13,276 nt of DNA. It comes from Cribrihabitans_A pelagius. Lineage in GTDB: Bacteria; Pseudomonadota; Alphaproteobacteria; Rhodobacterales; Rhodobacteraceae. The stretch is from NCBI RefSeq assembly GCF_048820915.1, contig NZ_JBMERR010000041.1, forward strand, positions 1-13,276, written 5' to 3'. The notes below the pieces were generated by a model that made no database searches, was not told the DNA's origin, and was given only the letters and a program-made list of their open reading frames with translations. The position numbers and the translations under genes were made by a program. Shown piece after piece: positions 1 through 7,800 of the stretch; the first letter of the stretch is position 1, and the number at the start of each line of letters is the position of its first letter.

Positions 1-117
1 TGCAATCTCGTCCGGATCCGAACTGGTTTCGCCGCGCGCCAGCACCTCGCCATCTTCATCGACAACACAGATCGACACGGATTTGACGGACACGTCCAGA
101 CCAACATAATGCAACAT
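1..117 (-). CDS. IS110-family transposase, N-terminal fragment (runs off the window)
   Basis: Read on the minus strand from an ATG at 117, this gives 39 residues beginning MLHYVGLDVSVKSVSICVVD, after which the window ends. The pattern hYVGLDVsk...hsvcVvDedG is the usual start of IS110-family transposases. Their RuvC-like DEDD domain has its first catalytic aspartate in the GLDV motif (Asp8 here). These enzymes move a small IS without classical long terminal inverted repeats. Everything after residue 39, including the serine-containing C-terminal domain, lies outside the window, so intactness cannot be judged. The family call is confident from the N-terminal motif; the exact subgroup is not determined. 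Confidence 0.85.
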   Translation of the reverse strand, partial: MLHYVGLDVSVKSVSICVVDEDGEVLARGETSSDPDEIA

Positions 118-416
118 GGTCGTTCTCTTTCACGGCTGGTTTTGCTGAGGCCGATCTTATCGGACCTCGTTCGCCCTGGGAGAGCGGCCGCCGCAAACAC
201 ACCATGTCATTCGATGCGAAAAAAGTTTAATCGAACCAAACATTTTCGCTTCTGATTTTCACAATAGAGCCAATATCCCTCGGTCACAAGCTTGATGTTC
301 GCAGTGGTGCGGAATCCACGGATTTTCTTCCGTGACCACTCCAAATTGCGCGCGGTTTCTGCTTTCTGGTCGGAAAAAAACGACTCGAGGCGGAACCGCG
401 AAGATCTGAGGTTCCG
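118..416. other. Gene-free stretch between the IS110 fragment and the transposase-like gene
   Basis: About 300 bases with no convincing gene. The part next to the IS110 start should contain that element's upstream end, but IS110 ends are not recognisable by eye. Bases 225-280 are AT-rich compared with their surroundings. A compound inverted repeat sits at 303-340 (separate entry). No -35/-10 pair could be called with confidence. A short open frame at 292-531 overlaps the start of the downstream gene in another frame and looks non-coding. Confidence 0.5.
303..340. repeat. Compound inverted repeat upstream of the transposase-like gene
   Basis: CACGGA (317-322) pairs with TCCGTG (329-334) across a 6-base loop. 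Directly outside, AGTGGT (303-308) pairs with ACCACT (335-340), with an 8-base bulge on the left side. Together they give 12 complementary pairs about 77 bases before the downstream start codon. It is not followed by a T-run, so it does not look like an intrinsic terminator. It could be an operator, an element-end hairpin or chance. Confidence 0.35.
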
Positions 417-2813
417 ATGGCAGGCTTGGCTACATTCAACTTCAAACTCTCGCAGCTTTACCCAGGCTCAGGCGAGCACAAGCTCAACACCTGCGGCAAT
501 CCGGACTGCTCCAACTTCGGTCATCCTATGACGGAGCGCGCGGCGCGGCGGGAACTCTGGCGATCAAAGCGGCCTGACCTCACTCCAGAACAGCTCAAGC
601 TCTATGAGACCAATGGTCCTGGCGCTTACAAACTGGCCGGCTCCAAGGCGAAGCATCTTCGCGTTTCCAGCGCATTCCAGTTCGAGGGCAATCCTCACGA
701 GTGGTCGGATCAGCGGACCATTCGGTGCCTCGGTCAGACACTGGATGGCTCACCATGCAATTCAGGGTTCTCAATTCTCTCCCCAGACCATCTGACGGAA
801 GAGGTCGACCGGTTGCGAAATTACAATGGCGTCCTCGACGGACCGTCGTGCGGTGCTTGCGGGGTGCGTCTGCTCGACAAGCCTGAAGAGTTTGCACTGA
901 ATGGCGCTCATGAAAGAACAAAGGACCGGGACGGCAAGCCTGCGAGGATAAACGCTGCTCCAAAATCCATTCGGGTGGTGCACAAACCGTGCAAGGGCAA
1001 GAAAGGGGCGCGCTTTTCTGTGTCCTTGCCTCATGCCGGGCAAAAGAACACCGCGGACAACCTTCGCATCCTCGGTGCAGTCCTGAACAGTGCAGGTATC
1101 ATTGATATTCAGAGAACCCTGAGCATTGCGACCGGTAAAAGCATCGGCATGTCCCGCATCTACGATCGCATCGCCTGGTACGAGGAGGTATACCTTGCCT
1201 ACGAGCGCGAGATGCTGCGCCGCTGGAAGGCAAAGGTCGAAAAGAGCGGCGAGTTGATCGAACATCGCCTCAGCCATGATGACATGGTTCTGACAGTGAA
1301 CTGGGAAACCGCGGCAGACCGGCAGAATACCCAGTTGAACTGCGCGATCACCGCCGATGCACGTAGTGGTTACGTGTATCGGCTCGATGTTGATTTCGAT
1401 CCCAGGGTTGCACCCCTTGATGTTTTCAACTCGACTTATCTGGACGAAGACGGGCAGCCTCAAAACCTCTCGCAAGAATACCCCGGGAGTAAGGTCGCAT
1501 CGGCGCCGAAGTTTTCATGGCAGCGCCCAACTGGCCGGTTTCATGAAAGCCAGTTCTTTGGGGCCTGCGTGAACGAGATCCGAGCGTTCCAGATACGTGC
1601 CAAGCGGCGGATGCCAAAGAGGACGAAGGATCAGCAGGACGAACGCAACGAGATCATGGACCGCACCGACGGCATGATCGCCAAGATCCGCGAGATCTCC
1701 GAAGGTTGGTTTGGGTTCCCCTTCGATGACACCGATGAACGGGGACCGTTCAAGGGCGTCACCACCCGGGACACTTACACGAAGGGGGCGCACTTCATCC
1801 TGCTGAAGGAGATGCTGCCTTACGGCTCAATAGTCCTGACGACGGAACAGGAGGCAACACTTCCACCTCTGCTGCCTCATATATTCGACCAGGAGATCCG
1901 CGAGAACCGCTTCACCTGGCTTGCTATGTCATTCAATAAGAAGGCGACAAAGCCGGAAAGGCAGAGGCTGGTCAACGGCTATCGCCGCGCACGGAAGAAG
2001 TTCCGTGATAAAGGATTATATGACGGCCGGTTTGATCCGGACACTGACGAGAAAGTGATCACAGAAGCGTTTATCGCCAGCGGCCTCTCAACAGCACTTA
2101 GGGGCACTTCGTCGCCGTTTCAGATATCCAACTATAAAATCGGGAGCTTTCCAGGCCTGTGGGTGAAGTCGCCAACAGAGGCAAGCGGTGAGATCGGCAA
2201 GGTGGTTGGATTTCCAATCGTGCCCCGCCCGCTCCGCCAAACCCTCAAGCAGGTTCCATTCAACCAGGAACAGCTCGATGCCGATCTGCGGAGAGAATTG
2301 GCGCCGTTGGTTTACAAGGCGACCTTTCAACCCGTAAGCAGCTTCATGAACTCACTGCGCACGCGCCTCAGCGTCGCTGACCGGGCCGGCAACGGTGGCG
2401 CGCGCGTTGGTGGAACCTACATTCAGGGGGCAATCTTCAATCCGAAGATCCTGGTTTCAATCCTCAACATCTACCGGGTCCACTACAACTTCTTCGAGGA
2501 GCGCAGCTATGCCTGCCCCTATGCAGAGATCGACGACCTGATAGACCCGCCGGTGATGATACAGCGGGGGATGCCGATACCTGGGACAGATGAATACGTC
2601 GACCTCCCTCCAAAACCAAAGCGGATGCCAGCCAAGAAGACGCCAGCCATGAGGCATGGCATGGATGCCTTCACCAAGAAGAAGGATGGCTCCGAGGTGC
2701 CTCCTGACCTCTATCGCGTGCTGTATCGACCATGGCTCTACATGGGCACAAAGCTGGGCACCCGCTTTGAGCGGTCACGGAAAGCCAGGAAGAACTCAAA
2801 CAGCAAAAGTTGA
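417..2813 (+). CDS. Zinc-ribbon/HTH protein resembling an IS1/IS1595-type DDE transposase, atypical, 798 aa
   Basis: I do not recognise a named family. The ATG at 417 has GAGG about 7 bases upstream. The N-terminus is Cys-rich: C26-x4-C31 in a CGNPDCSNFG motif typical of transposase zinc ribbons, C104/C114 before GFSIL, and C145-x2-C148 with C192. Residues 200-258 (RFSVSLPHAG ... SRIYDRIAWYEE) look like the helix-turn-helix stretch that precedes the catalytic domain in IS1-like transposases. Residues 287-328 (HDDMVLTVNWE ... TADARSGYVYRLD) resemble the first DDE strand pair, 457-490 the second motif, and 637-695 (SSFMNSLRTRLS ... NIYRVHYNFFEER) the C-terminal IS1-like motif. In my alignment the usual Asp, Asp and Glu are N295, E477 and S641/S642. 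Much longer than IS1-type enzymes (about 230-350 aa). A Lys/Arg-rich tail (733-798) may bind nucleic acid. No partner gene is adjacent and no terminal inverted repeats were found. The coding frame itself is certain; the function is inferred. Confidence 0.75.
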   Translation: MAGLATFNFKLSQLYPGSGEHKLNTCGNPDCSNFGHPMTERAARRELWRSKRPDLTPEQLKLYETNGPGAYKLAGSKAKHLRVSSAFQFEGNPHEWSDQRTIRCLGQTLDGSPCNSGFSILSPDHLTEEVDRLRNYNGVLDGPSCGACGVRLLDKPEEFALNGAHERTKDRDGKPARINAAPKSIRVVHKPCKGKKGARFSVSLPHAGQKNTADNLRILGAVLNSAGIIDIQRTLSIATGKSIGMSRIYDRIAWYEEVYLAYEREMLRRWKAKVEKSGELIEHRLSHDDMVLTVNWETAADRQNTQLNCAITADARSGYVYRLDVDFDPRVAPLDVFNSTYLDEDGQPQNLSQEYPGSKVASAPKFSWQRPTGRFHESQFFGACVNEIRAFQIRAKRRMPKRTKDQQDERNEIMDRTDGMIAKIREISEGWFGFPFDDTDERGPFKGVTTRDTYTKGAHFILLKEMLPYGSIVLTTEQEATLPPLLPHIFDQEIRENRFTWLAMSFNKKATKPERQRLVNGYRRARKKFRDKGLYDGRFDPDTDEKVITEAFIASGLSTALRGTSSPFQISNYKIGSFPGLWVKSPTEASGEIGKVVGFPIVPRPLRQTLKQVPFNQEQLDADLRRELAPLVYKATFQPVSSFMNSLRTRLSVADRAGNGGARVGGTYIQGAIFNPKILVSILNIYRVHYNFFEERSYACPYAEIDDLIDPPVMIQRGMPIPGTDEYVDLPPKPKRMPAKKTPAMRHGMDAFTKKKDGSEVPPDLYRVLYRPWLYMGTKLGTRFERSRKARKNSNSKS

Positions 2814-2856
2814 AGAGGGCCGCATGTCAGGGTGGAAAATACTGATTACCAGCTGC

Positions 2857-2871
2857 CCCGCGACACGCGGG
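2857..2871. terminator. GC hairpin between convergent genes, possible weak terminator
   Basis: CCCGCG-ACA-CGCGGG forms a 6-bp GC stem in the 81-base gap between the convergent ends of the 798-aa gene (stop at 2813) and the minus-strand VCBS-tail fragment (stop at 2895). No T-run follows on either strand, so it may slow transcription from both sides but is not a textbook intrinsic terminator. Confidence 0.3.
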
Positions 2872-2894
2872 ACAGAGGCTTGCACGGTCCCGGA

Positions 2895-3287
2895 TCAGAA
2901 CAGGAAGACGAAGTTGTCAACCTCGGTCAAACCGTCATTGGGGCTATTCGGCACCTCCAGCGTGATCGACGTCACGTCGGTGATCCCAATAGAGACCAGA
3001 CCCGTCGTTCCCGCCGTGATGACCACCGTCTGGCCGTCATTCCCTGTCAGGGTTAGCCCGCCGTCAGTTTGCAGCACATCGATATCCGTCAGAGAGAACG
3101 CGCCACCGTCCGCCCGGGTGATGACAAAGTCGTTGTCGGCAAGGCCGACAGAGTTGTCATGGAACATAAGCGAGTTGTTCTGATCGGTATGACCGCCATC
3201 GGAGGAAAAGACAAAGCCCTCCTCGCTCCAGTCTTCGGCCCGGTTGATGCCGGTAAAGGCAACAGTTGCCATATCGGCGACGGTGCC
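2895..3287 (-). pseudogene. C-terminal tail segment of a secreted beta-rich protein, separated from its body by an IS remnant
   Basis: This is the last 130 or so residues of an open frame running 3557-2895 on the minus strand. From about ATVAFTGINRAEDW the residues read as an extracellular beta-sandwich with many Gly, Asp, Thr and alternating hydrophobics, ending EVDNFVFLF. A closing DNFVF is common at the C-terminus of secreted bacterial beta domains. It has no convincing start codon of its own. It is in the same frame as the VCBS-repeat gene upstream (which ends at a TGA at 3606-3608), with the IS256-family remnant between them. The simplest reading is that it was the 3' end of that gene, or of a relative, before the IS arrived. 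An automated caller would probably report one hypothetical protein starting at GTG 3557, which would fuse unrelated pieces. Confidence 0.5.
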
Positions 3288-3605
3288 GATGTAGATCATT
3301 CCGCGGTAGTCCTCACCCACCTCGTCGTGCAGTCGCTTGGGGACATGCGCCAAGAGGGTTCCGGTGCTTGTGAACGGCGCGGCGATGAATGGGCAGGGCC
3401 TCGCCCCAGTGCGCGCAAGCGCGGCTTCAAGGCCAAGAGCGCCGTCGACGATCACGGTGCCGTCGAGGATGTCCCGCACGATCTCTTCGCCGACAAGATC
3501 CCAAGCAGACCAAGTGTCCCAGTCGACCTTCACCTTGCGCCGTGCCCGGCTGACCACGTCCTTGCTGACGGTCCCTTCGAACAGGCCGAACAGCGTCCGC
3601 TTGCA
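3288..3605 (-). pseudogene. IS256 (mutator)-family transposase remnant, internally deleted and frameshifted
   Basis: The minus-strand frame just after the TGA at 3606 reads LFGLFEGTVSKDVVSRARRK then VDWDTWSAWDLVGEEIVRDI, matching the middle of IS256-family transposases known from alphaproteobacteria (dLFEGTVSKDVVSR). LDGTV is joined directly to IVDGALGLEAAL, which normally lies some 60 residues further on, so an internal piece is deleted. From about 3410 to 3350 the family sequence (a tryptophan-containing WGEALPI block, then VHKHRN) appears only in a shifted frame, while the main frame reads ARTGARPCPF. The match resumes as LLAHVPKRLHDEVGEDYRGM and fades by about 3290. Both ends of the IS are missing, so no terminal repeats or target duplication can be seen. 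Not functional. Confidence 0.75.
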
Positions 3606-6600
3606 TCACACAAGCACGAAGACATTCTCCGCGAAATCGTACTTGTCCTCAAGAGGGCCAGCACCGTACTGAGCGTGGAAGGAAGGATCAAGCGCAGTAA
3701 ACACCATGTTCCCGTCGCCAAATTCCTTCGCTGCCGTGAACGTTCGCCCGTCCGAAGCATCTTTCGTGGAGCCGCCGTTGCCGTCGGTAGCGGTGTAGTT
3801 GATGGCAAATGTGTCGCTGTCCCCAACTGCCAGGTCGTCAAAGTTTCCAAGCGGATCAAAATCCAAATCCCCGTTTTCGGACAACGTCAGCCGCCCGGTG
3901 CGGCCGCCAAGTGATGTGACGAACACGGACGTCGAGCCAGAGAAGGGTGATCCGGTGATATGAGAAACACTTAACACAGCGCCATCCGGGTCGGTGTCAT
4001 TGCTGAGAACATTCAGGCTGCCAGCCGAATTCTGGTCAGTTGTCAACTCACCCAGCATGGTGACCGGCGCATCATTTTTACCGGTCACGGTGATTACCAC
4101 GTCGTTGGTGGCAGTGGCGCCGTGGCTGTCGGTCGCCTCGATTGTCACGGTCACATCGCGTGTCTCTCCTTCACCCAGATCCTGGAAGGCCCCGCCGGGA
4201 TCAAAACTCAACGTGGTTCCGCTGATCGTTGCTGTACCTTCGGACGGCATGCCAATAACGGCATAGGTCAGCGTGGTTCCGTCATCGTCACTGTCCACGT
4301 CATCGCCCAGGACAGCAAGATCGACATCAATGCTTGGTCCATCCTCCTGTGCTTCGCCGGCGCCGGCTGCCAGCGTCGGCCCGTCATTCGATCCAATCAC
4401 AGAAACAACAATTTGAGCAGTATCACTTCTTGCGCCATGCTCATCCACAGCGTCGTAGAGGACGCTCGCTTCCACTGTCTCGCCTTCGCTGAGCCATTGG
4501 AATTGAGTTCCGGCAATAAATGTCGCCGCTCCGCCACCGGTGGTGCTGATGCCCCAGCTTCCATCAAATGGCGGTGAAGGTGAAGTTATCGATCCGCGGA
4601 AAATAAGATCGCCTTCAGGATCAAAATCATTGTCCAGGATATTTCCGAGAACCGTTACCCCGTCTTCGGAGGCCTCAAAGAAATCTGCAACCGCAACCGG
4701 AGCATCATTTGTGCCTGTTACGGTAATAACCACATCGTTTGACGCAGTGGCGCCATGGCTGTCAGTCGCCTCGATCGTCACAGTCACATCGCGGGTTTCA
4801 CCGTCACCCAGATCCTGGAAATCCGGTCCCGGATCAAAGGTCAGCGTCGTGCCGCTGATCGATGCCGTTCCCTCAGCAGGCATGCCCGTGATTGCATAGG
4901 TGAGTGTCGTTCCATCATCGTCGCTGTCGACATCACCACCCAAAAGGGCAAGATCTACATTGATGCTCGGGCCATCCTCTTCGGCGGCTCCCATGCCCGC
5001 CGTCAGAGTGGGAGCATCATTGGTGCCAGTGACCGTGATTACAACATCATTTGACGCGGTGGCGCCGTGGCTGTCGGTGGCCTCAATGGCCACGGTCACG
5101 TCGCGGGTCTCTCCTTCGGCCAGGTCCTGGAAATCCGCGCCGGGATCAAAGATCAGTGTCGTGCCGCTGATCGAAGCTGTGCCTTCGGCAGGCGCACCAA
5201 CAACAGCATAGCTGAGAGTGCTTCCGTCATCATCGCTGTCAACGTCGTCGCCCAGGGCGGCGAGATCCACATCGATGCTCGGGCCGTCCTCCTGTGCCAT
5301 TCCGACGCCCGCGGCAAATGTCGGGCCATCGTTGGTGCCTGTGATGGAAACGGTGGCCAAGGCCGTGTCGAACGCTCCTGCCTCATCCGTTACCTTGGCG
5401 AGGTAGTTCAACACAACCCGTTCGCCTTCGGCGATGAAGTCCAAAACCGAAGGGGCGACCGTATAGGTAAATGCCACCTCGCCAGTATTCGTGTTGCCGG
5501 AATCTGGCGACAAAATCAGCGGTGTGGACAGCGCATCAATTTGCGCCTGCGACAGCGTGTTCGGACCTCGAGACCATCCGGCGTTCAAAAACTCAACGGT
5601 CACTTCCGGCCGGTCCGGCAGATCCGGATCAGCGAACTGAATTGAACCATCTGCGCTCAGCACAGAAGGGCTGTTGGCCTCACTCAGGCGAGCTGTATAG
5701 CTCGCAATGAACCTTGGCCCATCATTGGTGCCTGTCACGGTGATCACAACGTCGTTGGACGCAGTAGCCCCGTGGCTGTCGGTGGCCTCGATGGTGATCG
5801 TCACGTCCCGCGTCTCGCCTTCGGCCAGGTCCTGGAAGTCCGCGCCGGGATCAAAGCTCAGAGTGGTGCCGCTGATCGAGGCTGTGCCCTCGGTGGGCGC
5901 GCCGATGATCGCATAACTTAGCGTGGTTCCGTCATCATCGCTGTCAACGTCGTCGCCCAGAGCGGCGAGATCCACATCAATGCTCGGGCCGTCCTCTTGT
6001 GCGGCGCCACTACCTGCCGTCAGATATGGCGCGTCGTTGGTTCCGGTGACAGTACCACTGACAATAGCGGTTGCGGACGATCCGCCGGGAGCCTGGCTGG
6101 TATAGGCGAAGGCGAAGTTCACGGAAGAGCCCTGGGCGAGCCCGTCCACGTCGGCGCCGTCTGCGGTTAATGTGACCGTGCCATCAGATGCTACAGACAG
6201 GGTCGCCAGATGGGCGCCGCCAATGACAACATTCGCGCTATCGCCTGGCGCATAGCTTGTGCCGTTCAGCTCAAAGCCGATGACAGAACTGGACGGATCT
6301 GCCTCGTCATTGGCAAGGGCGTTGGTGCTCGCGCTGCTGTTTTCAGAAACTGAAATGAGATCATTCTGGGCCACGCCGCTGGCGGCTCCGCCGATCTTTG
6401 TTGATTCTGACCGCTCGCCACCCACTTCTCCGACCGACGTATACCTCAGGCCGATACTGGCAAAGCTGAGCATGTCCAGTGTCAGCGCATCGCTTTCATG
6501 GGAGAGAATGAAACTGGTCGTCTGGATGTCGTCATCACCAATCCCGGAAGTCCCGAAGGACACTGCGGCGTCGAACTTGCCAAGGGTTTTCACAACGTCG

Positions 6601-6857
6601 CCGTTTATGTTCACATCCTTGAGGACGCGTTCAATGGACCCCTCACCGTAGTTCTGGGCTGTTACATCAGCTCCCGTGGCGGTCAGCCCGCCATCGACGG
6701 TGTAGTCTTCAAGGTCAAAGAACAGCCCGCGCAAGTCGCCGATGCTGCTGGTTCCCAGAACATCGATGTCAAATTTCAAAGTGCCGTCGCTGAGCTCTGT
6801 AACGGTGATTTCAGTATCGACCACACCCTCGATGATAAAGGTTACGGTGCGTTCCAT
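3606..6857 (-). CDS. VCBS/cadherin-like repeat surface or secreted protein, probably 3'-truncated
   Basis: 1083 residues from ATG 6857, chosen over the in-frame ATG at 6887 because GGTGGGGAAAAG lies just before it. There is no classical signal peptide, which suits type I secretion or a C-terminal signal, although no transporter gene is present here. Residues 1 to about 145 form a distinct N-terminal domain (DLRGLFFDLEDY, DDIQTTSFILS) that I recall from other roseobacter VCBS proteins. A VCBS-like module follows (SGTVTGTNDAP). Then come four near-identical 104-aa modules, each with EDGPSI(D/N)VDLA, DVDSDDDG, GTTLxFDPG, ETRDVT and VVITVTG(T/K)ND(A/G)P, interleaved with divergent modules of 131 and 107 aa. 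A last VCBS-like module ends YTATDGNGGSTKD. Such tandem acidic modules usually bind calcium and extend an adhesin. The frame stops at TGA 3606-3608, immediately followed in frame by an IS256-family remnant, so the native C-terminus is probably lost. The tail FAENVFVLV may be non-native. The LuxR gene upstream is its likely regulator. Confidence 0.85.
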   Translation of the reverse strand: MERTVTFIIEGVVDTEITVTELSDGTLKFDIDVLGTSSIGDLRGLFFDLEDYTVDGGLTATGADVTAQNYGEGSIERVLKDVNINGDVVKTLGKFDAAVSFGTSGIGDDDIQTTSFILSHESDALTLDMLSFASIGLRYTSVGEVGGERSESTKIGGAASGVAQNDLISVSENSSASTNALANDEADPSSSVIGFELNGTSYAPGDSANVVIGGAHLATLSVASDGTVTLTADGADVDGLAQGSSVNFAFAYTSQAPGGSSATAIVSGTVTGTNDAPYLTAGSGAAQEDGPSIDVDLAALGDDVDSDDDGTTLSYAIIGAPTEGTASISGTTLSFDPGADFQDLAEGETRDVTITIEATDSHGATASNDVVITVTGTNDGPRFIASYTARLSEANSPSVLSADGSIQFADPDLPDRPEVTVEFLNAGWSRGPNTLSQAQIDALSTPLILSPDSGNTNTGEVAFTYTVAPSVLDFIAEGERVVLNYLAKVTDEAGAFDTALATVSITGTNDGPTFAAGVGMAQEDGPSIDVDLAALGDDVDSDDDGSTLSYAVVGAPAEGTASISGTTLIFDPGADFQDLAEGETRDVTVAIEATDSHGATASNDVVITVTGTNDAPTLTAGMGAAEEDGPSINVDLALLGGDVDSDDDGTTLTYAITGMPAEGTASISGTTLTFDPGPDFQDLGDGETRDVTVTIEATDSHGATASNDVVITVTGTNDAPVAVADFFEASEDGVTVLGNILDNDFDPEGDLIFRGSITSPSPPFDGSWGISTTGGGAATFIAGTQFQWLSEGETVEASVLYDAVDEHGARSDTAQIVVSVIGSNDGPTLAAGAGEAQEDGPSIDVDLAVLGDDVDSDDDGTTLTYAVIGMPSEGTATISGTTLSFDPGGAFQDLGEGETRDVTVTIEATDSHGATATNDVVITVTGKNDAPVTMLGELTTDQNSAGSLNVLSNDTDPDGAVLSVSHITGSPFSGSTSVFVTSLGGRTGRLTLSENGDLDFDPLGNFDDLAVGDSDTFAINYTATDGNGGSTKDASDGRTFTAAKEFGDGNMVFTALDPSFHAQYGAGPLEDKYDFAENVFVLV
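4065..6026 (-). repeat. Four near-identical 312-bp modules inside the VCBS-repeat gene
   Basis: In-frame 312-bp (104-codon) units lie at 4065-4376, 4698-5009, 5010-5321 and 5715-6026. Each starts just after an NDAP or NDGP boundary and ends at the next one. Two are directly adjacent. The others are separated by divergent modules of 321 bp (4377-4697) and 393 bp (5322-5714). The protein sequences differ at only a modest number of positions, which indicates recent duplication or ongoing gene conversion. The array is a likely place for copy-number change and for assembly error. Confidence 0.9.
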
Positions 6858-6939
6858 CTTTTCCCCACCCTGTAACTGAAGGCCCATTGCCTGGGCATTT
6901 TCCCAAACCGGAAGGCAGGCGAGTAGGTGGATATATTTT

Positions 6940-6953
6940 AACCTTTACAGGTT
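6940..6953. promoter_or_regulatory. Short imperfect-dyad site AACCT-TTAC-AGGTT at the LuxR stop codon
   Basis: AACCT and AGGTT are inverted around TTAC, overlapping the last codons of the LuxR gene and lying about 85 bases upstream of the VCBS-protein start. LuxR-type proteins often bind 18-20 bp dyads with ACCTG half-sites, so this position would suit an operator for the repeat protein. With only 5-bp arms, chance is a real alternative. Confidence 0.2.
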
Positions 6954-7694
6954 GATTTGGCCGTCCCGAATCGCCATCGCAACTGCTTGGGCGGCGGTTT
7001 GTGCCCCCAGTTTCTCGCGGGCGTGAAAAATGTGTTTCGACACCATTGTGTCCGAAATACCCATCGCCTCGGATATTTTCCCATTTTGCAAACCAGAGGC
7101 CAGATAACACAGAACGTCGCGCTCCCTTGGAGAGAGTGTGCGCTTGTTCACAAGAGTGAAATCTTTGGCGGATTGAATCCCTTGCCAGCTGAGCCAGGGG
7201 AGAAAAATCTTGCAGATTTGCAATATCGTGGCTTTCGCTTCGTCTGCCAGGACTTGGTCGCTCGAGTATTCTGAACAATAGCTTACAGCATAGCGGGAGC
7301 GCCCTGAGCTGTCTGAAATGGATGAGCTGACAATGGATTGAAATCCGGATTCAGAGACAAAGCCTGCAAAACCAGCACTGTCAGCCTCGCCTTCGGCATT
7401 CCATCCGTCCCGCGGACGCCAGACCAGGTCCTGGGTCTTGGAGGCAGTATGGCGCGCGATCAGGTCATGATTCATGAACCCTTCTGACAAATAGTCAACA
7501 ATGACCGTTTCAGGAAGACTGCTTTGCATCCAGTCTATGATCCCGGAAGGTTTACGCACCTTTGCTGCGATTACCGCGCTTGCTCCAAGGTCGCCGAGTG
7601 CTTCTTTCACTGTTGCCCATCGTTGCTCGGAACTTGAACACTCGGCGAGCCGGAAAACGAAGTTCTTGACAAAATCTCCATTGGAACCTGGCAT
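6945..7694 (-). CDS. LuxR-family transcriptional regulator (autoinducer-binding-like domain plus GerE HTH)
   Basis: 249 residues from ATG 7694. GGGGAGAT directly precedes this codon, so it is preferred over the in-frame ATG at 7727. Residues 5-165 have the size and layout of a LuxR autoinducer-binding domain (YLSEGFMNHDLIARH at 68-82, VWRPRD at 91-96, GFVSESGFQS at 111-120). The usual Asp-Pro pair reads D77-L78, so ligand binding may be altered or absent. Residues 185-245 are a clear GerE-type helix-turn-helix: TLSPRERDVL, then KISEAMGISDTMVSKHIFHA, then REKLGAQTAAQAVAMA. No autoinducer synthase gene (luxI) is in the window, so it is either a solo regulator or acts with a synthase elsewhere. 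It lies 87 bp upstream of the VCBS-repeat gene on the same strand, which suggests local control of that surface protein, possibly by co-transcription. Confidence 0.88.
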   Translation of the reverse strand: MPGSNGDFVKNFVFRLAECSSSEQRWATVKEALGDLGASAVIAAKVRKPSGIIDWMQSSLPETVIVDYLSEGFMNHDLIARHTASKTQDLVWRPRDGWNAEGEADSAGFAGFVSESGFQSIVSSSISDSSGRSRYAVSYCSEYSSDQVLADEAKATILQICKIFLPWLSWQGIQSAKDFTLVNKRTLSPRERDVLCYLASGLQNGKISEAMGISDTMVSKHIFHAREKLGAQTAAQAVAMAIRDGQINL

Positions 7695-7800
7695 ATCTCC
7701 CCCTCCCCGCGGCAAGCTCAAATGCACTCTTCATGTCCAAAATACCACACAAAGTAGTTTTAATGAATTTTCCCGTGTGCCACTGGTGGCCTCATTGCAG

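Noticed and set aside
771..1475. A 234-codon minus-strand open frame inside the transposase-like gene
   Set aside because: It is antisense to the Cys-motif, HTH and DDE-like blocks and has no recognisable features of its own.
2857..2871. The GC hairpin considered as a terminal inverted repeat of a transposon around the 798-aa gene
   Set aside because: No matching sequence was found in the 300 bases upstream of the gene. It is a local hairpin only.
3069..3914. A 281-codon plus-strand open frame over the IS256 remnant and VCBS end
   Set aside because: It spans the junction of unrelated minus-strand pieces; a genuine gene is unlikely to arise across such a composite.
4065..6026. Regular repeats considered as a CRISPR array
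   Set aside because: The units are 312 bp, in frame, encode protein modules and lack short spacers, so they are coding repeats.
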